45,371 bases of DNA, taken from Faecalitalea cylindroides ATCC 27803. Its GTDB lineage: Bacteria > Bacillota_I > Bacilli_A > Erysipelotrichales > Erysipelotrichaceae. The stretch spans positions 1 through 45,371 of the forward strand of contig NZ_KI271029.1 of NCBI RefSeq assembly GCF_000469305.1, given 5' to 3'. The notes under the pieces are model-generated. The model saw nothing but the letters and a program-made list of their open reading frames with translations. It was not told where the DNA came from and made no database searches. The position numbers and the translations under genes are program-made. Every line of letters begins with the position of its first letter. Position 1 is the first letter of the stretch. Below, piece by piece: positions 8,799 through 16,171 of this stretch.

Positions 8799-9290
8799 AT
8801 GAAAGAATTACAGGCAATTGATAAAGTGATCGAAGCATACTATGATATTACAGGTTTACATAGTTACTTTATCCAAAGCAAAAATGATATTACAGATAGT
8901 GCAAAAGAAAGAAATTTTTTCTGTAAGTGTTTAAAAACAAGTGCATCTGCCTTAAAGCAGTGTGATGAATGTACAGTAGAAAACTACACTATGGCTTTGG
9001 AGTCAAAAAAAGTTCAGACATATTCTTGTCATGCTGGCTTAGTTAAATGGTCTGTTCCAGTAAGAATCAATGAAGTAACAGGTGTCATTATTTCTGAAGG
9101 TGTTATTTCAAAACGTCAGGTGGAAGAGAGTGAAGATTGGATAAATTATCTAGCAGAAAAGTATAATGTTTCTAAAACAATCTTGATGAAAAATTACTCG
9201 AATGTACGTGAAATGACAGAAGAACAGGTTGATCAAGCAATCGCATTGTTGGAAAGCCTTGTTGCGTATTACAAGACAGAAGTTAAGTAA
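8799..9290 (+). CDS. Stand-alone PocR-type sensory domain protein
   Basis: 163 residues that look like a PocR domain: a small-molecule or redox sensing module normally fused to AraC-type DNA-binding domains, histidine kinases or diguanylate cyclases. Signature residues are C42 and C44 in FFCKCLK, C55 and C58 in CDEC, and C77-H78-A-G-L followed by the W-x-VPV strand. The predicted helical remainder (about 105-160) has no helix-turn-helix, kinase or GGDEF motif, so this is sensing without an evident output. It has its own weak promoter (TTGAAA near 8739, AT-rich -10 near 8757) and terminator. SD GGGGTGAATGTGA. It may act by protein-protein contact; the ligand is unknown. Confidence 0.65.
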   Translation: MKELQAIDKVIEAYYDITGLHSYFIQSKNDITDSAKERNFFCKCLKTSASALKQCDECTVENYTMALESKKVQTYSCHAGLVKWSVPVRINEVTGVIISEGVISKRQVEESEDWINYLAEKYNVSKTILMKNYSNVREMTEEQVDQAIALLESLVAYYKTEVK

Positions 9291-9300
9291 AAGAAATATT

Positions 9301-9337
9301 GATGGTCATGATCTAATGATTATGATCATCTTTTTTT
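9301..9337 (+). terminator. Terminator after the PocR-domain gene
   Basis: GATGGTCAT pairs with ATGATCATC (one G-U) and is followed by seven T, starting 10 bases after the stop codon. Confidence 0.85.
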
Positions 9338-9385
9338 GTCGTTTTTTCAATTGAATTGTATTGAAAAAACAGGAGGTATTAAAGA

Positions 9386-10296
9386 ATGATAAATAACAGG
9401 TTCAATGACAAAATGATTCTACAATGGTATTTAGAAGGTGGGATTGGTCATGAATGCAGAACTTAAAAAAGTTTGATCATGTGATCAATGAATTTTGGAG
9501 CGATCCAGAGCATTTTGTGAGTTTTATGAATGCGAATCTTTTTGGCGGAAGCAGGTTAATAAAGAAAGAAGATCTGGTTATCCAATCTAAAACATAGAAA
9601 GAGATGTGGTGATGCGTTGGGATAGTGCATATGGGACGTATTATTTAGGCATATAAAATCAATTGAACGAAGATTATTCTATACCGTTTAGAGTGTTAAG
9701 ATATGATTTTCTTTGGTATCAAAAACAGATGGACGCACTTGCGAAAAAAACATGATAAAGAAAAAGATTTACGTAATGAAGCTTTCTTATCAAAGATACA
9801 GCTAGGCGAAAAGATTATCCCATGTATAATAATCGTGGTCTATTATGAAGAACATTTTTGGAAAGGTAATAAAGATTTGTATGATTTGTTTATCAACACA
9901 AATGAGCACGTTAATAATTATTCAATGCGACAAGTTGAACTATGTAAAGATTCAACAAATTATGATAATGATGAAGTAAATCTGGTTTTTGAAACCACAA
10001 GATTAATGATTCAAAAAGGCAAAGAAGCAGCGATGGTAGTTGCATCAATGGTCAGGAGTGAAAGATTGTTTGATATTGTAGTCAAAGAAACAGAGGGAAT
10101 GATAAATATTTGTGAGTCACTGGATAAATAGGAAAAAGAGACTTTATTAAAAATGGTTAAGGAAATGTTGGAAAAAGGCTTAAGCGAAGAGTTTATTTTG
10201 AGCTTTGCGAACATTAACAAAAGGGTATTAAGCCAAGGAATTGATACAAAGCTAAATGAAAAGGCCAGGATTGAACCTGGTCTTATATATAGATAA
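9386..10296 (+). pseudogene. Rpn/PD-(D/E)XK nuclease-transposase family pseudogene
   Basis: Pieces in different frames line up with Rpn family nucleases (recombination-promoting nuclease/putative transposase). From 9454: a start with FVSFMNANLFGGSRLIKKEDL, then a stop. From about 9600 in another frame: RDVVMRWDSAYGTYYLGI, a TAA at 9654-9656, then NQLNEDYSIPFRVLRYDFLW. In relatives the residue at that TAA is the catalytic Glu of ENQ. A further shift lies in the seven-A run near 9742-9748; the frame then continues through IPCIIIVVYYEEHFW, an in-frame TAG at 10129-10131, and a C-terminal tail to 10296. A separate 26-codon frame with a good SD (9371-9376, ATG 9386) precedes it. At least four lesions, plus a probable internal deletion near 9590, make it non-functional. 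Confidence 0.8.
10259..10285 (-). terminator. Terminator of the glucosaminidase gene
   Basis: On the minus strand GACCAGG pairs with CCTGGCC around a 6-nt loop and is followed by TTTTC. It lies just beyond the stop codon at 10298 and inside the tail of the Rpn pseudogene. Confidence 0.65.
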
Positions 10297-10297
10297 A

Positions 10298-11758
10298 TTA
10301 TTGATTTAAATCGGAGGCTTGAATGTAGCCAACGCTATCTTTTGTATAAGTGCTGTTAATATCGATTTTACCATCTTTAACAGGGGCTTCACTCATGATT
10401 TGATACCATCCATTATCTGAGTCGGTGTATACAAAGCTGATGATATCACCCTTTTCATAAGAATATAGGACAGAACCATCTACTTCATCATATACATTTA
10501 GGTCGTTTTTAAGTTTTTGTGTGATGATTTGAATCTCATTTAGATCTTTGCCATTATCTAAGCTATAGTAGAAACTTGCCGCCTTTTCACCCCAGTAAGG
10601 ATCAGAAGCGTATTGAACGTTGATACCACTGGCTTTATTACCAAACCAGGATCCATGATATCTTTCATCTTCAGGATTTGCGTATCCTTGTTGAAGAAAA
10701 TTATAGGCATGTTGATATACACAGTCTTCTAAAGAGTCATAGCTGTTGGCGTTATCTGGATTTGAATCATATGCAGCATGACCGAACAAGTTGTGATTTT
10801 CAATCGCATACTGACTTTGACCATAACCACTTTCATTTAAGGTAACCGCAAACATCATGGTTGCATTGATATAGGTTTGATCTTGCACCTCGGTAAAAAT
10901 AGATCCATTCTCATAGAGAACACTTTCTGTATCTGCACATGGATAGGCATTGGCTGTGGCACTGATTCCAACACTGCTAAGATATTCGTTATAGTCTGAA
11001 TCGTCTAAATTCGTTAAAGAGCGATGTGGAACATATTGATAAAAATTAAAATAAGCTTCAGAATTTATGGCGTTATCGTGTACATCATTGAGCACATCGC
11101 TGGATAGTTGATCCATATCGGTATAAAACCAGTTTCCATCATAAGAGAAATACGTTGTATTCTCTTTTAAAAAATCAGGAGCCTCTCCAATAGCCAATGT
11201 TTGATATTGTGCACTGTCGGCATCAATTAATATCGCATGAATCAAAGATCCGTTATTTACATAATAGTAGGATTGAAGATAATCATCATAATAAAATAAT
11301 TGAATATCTTCAATAGAAACCCAGGCTTTAACTCCACTCATCATAAAGAGGACTTTAGATCCATCGTTACTAGTTTCAATATATAATCCATCAGTTCCAT
11401 AACTGCCATTTAAATATCCATCTTCGTTTGTTCCATCAACGACATAAGATGTGTTTTCGGTGACTTCTTTTGTGTTAAAATTAACGATGGCATTATGCAG
11501 GGCAACAATTTTTCCGTTTTGATTGGAAATGACGATATTCTCATTTTCTTCAAGTGAGTGCATTTTCCACTTAGCGAATATAAAATGATTGTAGGTCCCA
11601 TATTGTTCCTGAGTTTTTATATCGTATACTGTATATGTTCCGTTTTCTGTGATTTTAAGACCGATAAAGCCGATGATAAAAAGCGCCAAAAGAGCGCTCA
11701 AAAAGACTATTATCGATCTTTTTAATTTTCTTTGGGTTTGCTTCCTTCTTTTTTTCAT
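10298..11758 (-). CDS. Membrane-anchored glucosaminidase (GH73-like) with SH3-type tail
   Basis: 486 residues. A strongly basic N-terminus (1-14) and one membrane segment (about 15-35) predict a signal anchor with the rest outside the cell. A large N-terminal region (about 40-260) has no recognised fold. The glucosaminidase domain is near 265-415, with the likely catalytic glutamate E309 in TLNESGYGQS and the family segment ENHNLFG. The C-terminal 65 residues look like a bacterial SH3 domain that binds peptidoglycan. Likely role: cleavage of wall glycan strands during growth or division. No SD precedes the ATG; an excellent promoter places transcription at the ATG itself, so the mRNA may be leaderless. 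Confidence 0.8.
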   Translation of the reverse strand: MKKRRKQTQRKLKRSIIVFLSALLALFIIGFIGLKITENGTYTVYDIKTQEQYGTYNHFIFAKWKMHSLEENENIVISNQNGKIVALHNAIVNFNTKEVTENTSYVVDGTNEDGYLNGSYGTDGLYIETSNDGSKVLFMMSGVKAWVSIEDIQLFYYDDYLQSYYYVNNGSLIHAILIDADSAQYQTLAIGEAPDFLKENTTYFSYDGNWFYTDMDQLSSDVLNDVHDNAINSEAYFNFYQYVPHRSLTNLDDSDYNEYLSSVGISATANAYPCADTESVLYENGSIFTEVQDQTYINATMMFAVTLNESGYGQSQYAIENHNLFGHAAYDSNPDNANSYDSLEDCVYQHAYNFLQQGYANPEDERYHGSWFGNKASGINVQYASDPYWGEKAASFYYSLDNGKDLNEIQIITQKLKNDLNVYDEVDGSVLYSYEKGDIISFVYTDSDNGWYQIMSEAPVKDGKIDINSTYTKDSVGYIQASDLNQ

Positions 11759-11764
11759 ATGATT

Positions 11765-11793
11765 ATTCTAACATAACAAGAATGAGGTGTCAT
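11765..11793 (-). promoter_or_regulatory. Promoter of the glucosaminidase gene, predicted leaderless
   Basis: -35 ATGACA (11788-11793), 17-bp spacer, extended -10 TGtTAGAAT (hexamer 11765-11770). The start site, 7 bases on, coincides with the A of the ATG at 11758. Confidence 0.55.
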
Positions 11794-11838
11794 TTATTTC
11801 ATTTTCATGGTATATTAGACTAGCGAAAGGGTGATTAT

Positions 11839-12915
11839 ATGTCAAAAATGGAAGATAGACTGGATTCTCTTGTTGAAAGATATAACGAAATCAATGAACT
11901 GATGATGTCCAGCAGTGTTGTGTCAGATCGAAAACAAATGGCAAAATTAGGACGTGAACAGAATGAACTGACACCAATCGTTGAAACATATGCAGAATAT
12001 AAACAGGCAAAAGAAGAATTTGAAGAAGCAAAAACACTTCAAAAAGAAGATGATAAGGAATTAAGAGAACTTGCGAATGCAGAAATCGAAAGATTAGAAC
12101 CTGCCATCAAAGAGTATCTAGATAGACTTGAACTATTGCTGGTACCAAAAGATCCAAATGATTCGCATAATGCATTTATGGAAATTCGTGGTGCAGCTGG
12201 AGGTGATGAAGCCAATATCTTTGCGGGTGACTTGTTTAGAATGTATGCGAAATATGCCGAAAGCAAAGGATGGAAAGTGGAAGTTACTGATTCAGAAGAT
12301 AGCGAAGCTGGTGGTTTCTCATTGATCACATTCAAGGTAACGGGGCAAAATGCGTATGGTACTTTAAAATTTGAATCTGGTTCTCATAGAGTTCAGCGTG
12401 TTCCTAAGACGGAAAGTCAGGGACGTATTCAGACTTCAACAGCAACTGTATTATGTTATCCAGAATTGGATGAGGAAGATTTTGATATCGATATGAATGA
12501 TCTTGAAATTGAAACAATGCGTGCTTCAGGCGCTGGAGGACAGCATGTTAATAAGACCGATTCTGCAGTTCGTATCGTGCATAAACCAACAGGGATCGTG
12601 GTTAAATGTCAGGACGGACGCTCTCAACATGAAAATAGAGCGACAGCGCTAGCTACAATTGCAGCTCGTGTAAAAGAGGAACATCAACGTGAATTGGATG
12701 AAAAAGCAGGAGCTGAAAGACGTACTAAAATTGGTACAGGAGATCGTGCTGAAAAGATTCGTACATATAACTACCCACAAAACCGTGTAACTGATCATAG
12801 AATTGGGTATAGTGTTAATCAGTTGGATCGTATCATTGATGGGCGCTTGGAAGATTTGATGAACGCGTTACAATTGGCTGATCAGCAGGCTAAACTTGCA
12901 GGAGAACAACTGTGA
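11839..12915 (+). CDS. prfA: Peptide chain release factor 1
   Basis: 358 residues. Reads UAA and UAG stops in the ribosomal A site and triggers peptide release. The GGQ motif is G233-G234-Q235 within SGAGGQHVNKTDSAVR; its glutamine is the methylation target of PrmC. The RF1-type segment RVPKTESQGRIQTSTATV is present, as is the N-terminal coiled domain (about 1-100). SD AAAGGGTGATT. Overlaps prmC by 4 bases, the usual bacterial pairing of factor and modifier. Confidence 0.97.
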   Translation: MSKMEDRLDSLVERYNEINELMMSSSVVSDRKQMAKLGREQNELTPIVETYAEYKQAKEEFEEAKTLQKEDDKELRELANAEIERLEPAIKEYLDRLELLLVPKDPNDSHNAFMEIRGAAGGDEANIFAGDLFRMYAKYAESKGWKVEVTDSEDSEAGGFSLITFKVTGQNAYGTLKFESGSHRVQRVPKTESQGRIQTSTATVLCYPELDEEDFDIDMNDLEIETMRASGAGGQHVNKTDSAVRIVHKPTGIVVKCQDGRSQHENRATALATIAARVKEEHQRELDEKAGAERRTKIGTGDRAEKIRTYNYPQNRVTDHRIGYSVNQLDRIIDGRLEDLMNALQLADQQAKLAGEQL

Positions 12916-13757
12916 AATACAGAGAATATGTAAAAGAAGGAAAAGAGCGTTTATATAAGGCCAATCAGGGCGAACAGGCAGCTTTGTTATTGATGAATGA
13001 GCTTTGTGAAAATAAAGGTATAAATCTTTATATTTCTATGGAAGAGGAAGCCGACGAAGTTATTGCCACGGATTATCTTGAAGGTATTCATCAGATGGAG
13101 CTGGGTAAACCATTAAGCTATGTTTTAGGATATGAATGTTTCTATGGCTATAATTTTAAAGTTAATGAGGATGTGTTGATTCCTCGACCGGAAACAGAAG
13201 AATTAGTTGGTCTTGTCCTAAGTATGTTTGATGATAAATTTTCTGATCGAGAACATGTGAGCGTATTTGATGTAGCAACTGGCTCAGGGGCAATTGGAAT
13301 CACTTTAAATCTAGAAGAAAGAAAAATGGATGTAATTGCTTCAGATATCTCGATGGAAGCACTAAAAGTAGCCAAAGAGAATAATGATGCACTTCATGCT
13401 AATGTAAGCTTTATTTGTGGTAGCATGTTAGATCCATTTGTTGACCGGGATCTACATTGTGATATCTTGGTCTGCAATCCGCCTTATATACCAAGTGAAG
13501 AAAAGATGGAGCATAGTGTTGTGGATTATGAACCACATGTTGCCTTATTTGGTGGAGAAGACGGACTGAAGTTTTATCGCGATGTCTTTGAAAAAGCACA
13601 TCTTGTTTTAAATGAAAAAGCATTTTTAGCGTTTGAAATGGGATATCAACAAGGTGAGGCATTAACTGATCTTGCAAAAGAGTATTTTAAAGATGCAACG
13701 ATTACTGTGCATAAAGATATGGCAGAAAAAGATCGTATGCTGACAATCGAACTTTAA
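12912..13757 (+). CDS. prmC: Release factor glutamine N5-methyltransferase
   Basis: 281 residues. SAM-dependent methylation of the GGQ glutamine of RF1 and RF2. Seen: N-terminal helical substrate domain (about 1-85), IPRPETEELV, the SAM loop DVATGSGAIGI, and the catalytic NPPY (189-192) in VCNPPYIPSEE. Overlaps prfA by 4 bases, so it is co-translated. Terminated by the hairpin beginning at its stop codon. Confidence 0.95.
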   Translation: MKYREYVKEGKERLYKANQGEQAALLLMNELCENKGINLYISMEEEADEVIATDYLEGIHQMELGKPLSYVLGYECFYGYNFKVNEDVLIPRPETEELVGLVLSMFDDKFSDREHVSVFDVATGSGAIGITLNLEERKMDVIASDISMEALKVAKENNDALHANVSFICGSMLDPFVDRDLHCDILVCNPPYIPSEEKMEHSVVDYEPHVALFGGEDGLKFYRDVFEKAHLVLNEKAFLAFEMGYQQGEALTDLAKEYFKDATITVHKDMAEKDRMLTIEL

Positions 13758-13789
13758 CAGCACAAATAAAATGGTGCTGTTTTCTTTTT
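13756..13789 (+). terminator. Terminator of prfA-prmC
   Basis: AACAGCAC (13756-13763) pairs with GTGCTGTT (13774-13781), then TTCTTTTT. The 5' arm includes part of the prmC stop codon. Confidence 0.8.
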
Positions 13790-13796
13790 GTTGGTG

Positions 13797-13802
13797 TATA
13801 AT
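13797..13802 (+). promoter_or_regulatory. -10 element of the MATE gene, predicted leaderless
   Basis: Perfect TATAAT, 7 bases before the ATG at 13810. No convincing -35 (GTGCTG at 17 bp) and no SD between. The same GTGTATAAT sequence occurs before the aminopeptidase gene at 15185-15193. Confidence 0.4.
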
Positions 13803-13809
13803 TCGATTT

Positions 13810-15159
13810 ATGAAGACTAGACAAATAGATTTTTCAAGTGGAAAGATTTTAGAGAATATCATCATGTCAGCTACACCAATGTTGGTGGCTCAACTTTTGA
13901 ATTTGATGTATAACATCGTAGATCGTATTTATATTGGAAAGATTGAAGATATCGGTGTTGTTGCATTAGGAGGAGTGGGTTTGTGTTTCCCGGTGATTTC
14001 TTTGATTACAGCTTTTACAAATTTATTTGGAGCCGGAGGAGCTCCTCTTTGCTCGATTGAAAGAGGGAAGAGGAATTTAGAAAAAGCAGGACGAATCATG
14101 AATATTTCTTTTTATATGCTTGTGATTACCGCTGTAATATTAACGATGATTGGATTGGTGTTGAGTGAACCTTTATTATATTTATTTGGAGCCAGTGATA
14201 TAACGATCCAATATGCATTACCGTATATGCGCATTTATTTTCTTGGTACGGTTTTCTCAATGATTGCCTTAGGTATGAATCCTTTTATTAATGCGCAGGG
14301 ATTTGCCAGTACGGGAATGATGACAATATTTATTGGAGCAGTTACTAATATTATATTAGATCCAGTATTTATATTTGGCTTAAATCTTGGAGTAAAAGGA
14401 GCAGCTATTGCTACGGTTGTTTCTCAAATCATATCTGCGGTTTTTGTACTTTTATTTTTGACAGGAAAGAAACCGGAATTAAAATTGCAGCGCCTAAAGG
14501 ATGTGGAATTTCGTTTTGATGAAGTTGGCGATGTATTAAGCCTGGGGTCTTCAAGTTTTGTGATGCAGTGTACAAACAGCTTAGTTCAAATTGCTTGTAA
14601 CAGCATGCTATCGCAGTTTGGTTCAGATCTTTATGTTTCCTGTATGACGGTTATTAATTCAGTGCGTCAGATTTTGGAGGTTCCTGTTCTTGCGATTGGA
14701 GATGGATCCAGTCCAATATTAAGCTATAATTATGGGGCAAAGAATTATAAAGGGGTAAAGAAGGCGATACGCATCATTACATGTGCCGGTGTACTTTATA
14801 CTTTGGTGGCGTGGTTATTTGTCTTTTTATTTCCAAGTTTTTTTATTCATATATTTAATGATGATTCCAAGCTTTTACAGATTGCGATTCCTGCCATACA
14901 TATGTATTTCTTTGCCTTTGTGTTTCAAGCCTTTCAATACTGCGGACAGACCGTTTTTAAATCATTGAATAAGAAGAAACAAGCCATTTTCTTTTCATTA
15001 TTAAGAAAAGTGGTTATTGTTGTTCCGCTGACTTTTTTTCTACCATATTTAGGTTTTGGTACGATGGGGGTATTTATGGCGGAGCCTATTTCGAATTTTA
15101 TTGGAGGTTCGATTTGCTTTATAACGATGTTGGTAACTGTTTATTTTAGACTGGATTAA
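13810..15159 (+). CDS. MATE family efflux transporter
   Basis: 449 residues from the ATG at 13810. An in-frame start 13 codons upstream would add MVLFSFCWCIIRF, but it lies inside the preceding terminator and has no SD, so it is not used here. About twelve membrane segments in two related halves. The family segment MSATPMLVAQLLNLMYNIVDRIYIGK follows a short cytoplasmic start, and GLNLGVKGAAIATVVSQ marks the middle. Family members export drugs or metabolites using H+ or Na+ gradients; the substrate is not predictable. Its start shows no SD (see the -10 element). Confidence 0.88.
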   Translation: MKTRQIDFSSGKILENIIMSATPMLVAQLLNLMYNIVDRIYIGKIEDIGVVALGGVGLCFPVISLITAFTNLFGAGGAPLCSIERGKRNLEKAGRIMNISFYMLVITAVILTMIGLVLSEPLLYLFGASDITIQYALPYMRIYFLGTVFSMIALGMNPFINAQGFASTGMMTIFIGAVTNIILDPVFIFGLNLGVKGAAIATVVSQIISAVFVLLFLTGKKPELKLQRLKDVEFRFDEVGDVLSLGSSSFVMQCTNSLVQIACNSMLSQFGSDLYVSCMTVINSVRQILEVPVLAIGDGSSPILSYNYGAKNYKGVKKAIRIITCAGVLYTLVAWLFVFLFPSFFIHIFNDDSKLLQIAIPAIHMYFFAFVFQAFQYCGQTVFKSLNKKKQAIFFSLLRKVVIVVPLTFFLPYLGFGTMGVFMAEPISNFIGGSICFITMLVTVYFRLD

Positions 15160-15218
15160 ATAGTTTATTTTTGTGGTTGGAAAAGTGTATAATGGACAAG
15201 TAGAAAGAAGTGATAAGA

Positions 15219-16085
15219 ATGATCAGTAAGAATATGCCATGCTGGTGTGGTTCTGGTAAAAAGTATAAACATTGTCATGAAGAATGGGATAACACGATCA
15301 ATGTCTTGAAACTACAGGGACAACAGGTTCCAAGTCATAATTTGATCAAAAGTCCTGATGATATTAAATGGATCAAAAAAGCCGCCAAGATCAACAATGA
15401 AATTCTAGATTTGGTTGAAAAAGAGATTCATGCAGGAATGAGTACAGAAGATATTGATAAAATGGTTTATGATTATACTGTAAGTCATGGAGCTATTCCA
15501 GCTTGTTTAGGGTATGAGGGATTTCCTAAAAGTGTATGTACTTCAATCAATAGTGAAGTATGTCATGGGATCCCAAATAAAAATATCATTCTAAAAGAAG
15601 GCGATATCATTAATGTGGATTGCACAACAATCGTACATCAACATTATGCAGATGCATCAAGAACTTTCTGTATTGGGCAGGTAAGCGATGAGGCTAAAAA
15701 ATTAGTTGAAGTCACTAAAGAATGTTTAAGAGTTGGTATTGAAGCGGTTCGGCCTTGGGGTCATTTTGGCGATATTGGAGCAGCTATTCAAGAAGTTGCC
15801 CATGCTAATGGATATAGTGTTGTTAGAGATTTCTGTGGTCATGGAGTTGGAAATGCTTTCCATGAAGATCCATATGTACATCATGTTGGAATCAAAAATA
15901 CAGGTATGGTCATTGCCCCAGGAATGGTATTTACGATCGAACCAATGATCAATCAGGGAACAAGTGAATTATATATCGACAAAAATAATGGCTGGACAGC
16001 TTATACAAGAGATGGTAAGTTAAGTGCTCAATTTGAACATACGATCTTGGTTACGGATAAAGGTGTCGAAATTATTGCGTATTAA
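15219..16085 (+). CDS. map: Methionine aminopeptidase type I with N-terminal SEC-C zinc motif
   Basis: 288 residues. Removes initiator methionine from new proteins. The start at 15219 has an SD-like AGAAAGAAG 8 bases upstream; an in-frame GTG at 15210 is less likely. The N-terminus MPCWCGSGKKYKHCH is a SEC-C-type zinc motif, common in one subclass of bacterial MAPs. The pita-bread catalytic domain shows VDCTTIVHQHYADASRTF (two Asp ligands), GHGVGNAFHEDP (His), TIEPM (Glu) and QFEHTILVT (Glu). A -10 TATAAT is at 15188-15193. Flanked by terminators, so monocistronic. Confidence 0.95.
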   Translation: MISKNMPCWCGSGKKYKHCHEEWDNTINVLKLQGQQVPSHNLIKSPDDIKWIKKAAKINNEILDLVEKEIHAGMSTEDIDKMVYDYTVSHGAIPACLGYEGFPKSVCTSINSEVCHGIPNKNIILKEGDIINVDCTTIVHQHYADASRTFCIGQVSDEAKKLVEVTKECLRVGIEAVRPWGHFGDIGAAIQEVAHANGYSVVRDFCGHGVGNAFHEDPYVHHVGIKNTGMVIAPGMVFTIEPMINQGTSELYIDKNNGWTAYTRDGKLSAQFEHTILVTDKGVEIIAY

Positions 16086-16086
16086 A

Positions 16087-16117
16087 AAAGAATTGGTTTT
16101 CTATCAATTCTTTTTTT
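16087..16117 (+). terminator. Terminator of map
   Basis: AAAGAATTG pairs with CAATTCTTT around a 9-nt loop, followed by a T run; immediately after the stop codon. Confidence 0.85.
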
Positions 16118-16171
16118 GTGTCTACAGATTGTGCATGCTATACTAATCTAGCTTAGACAAGGAGATCATGA

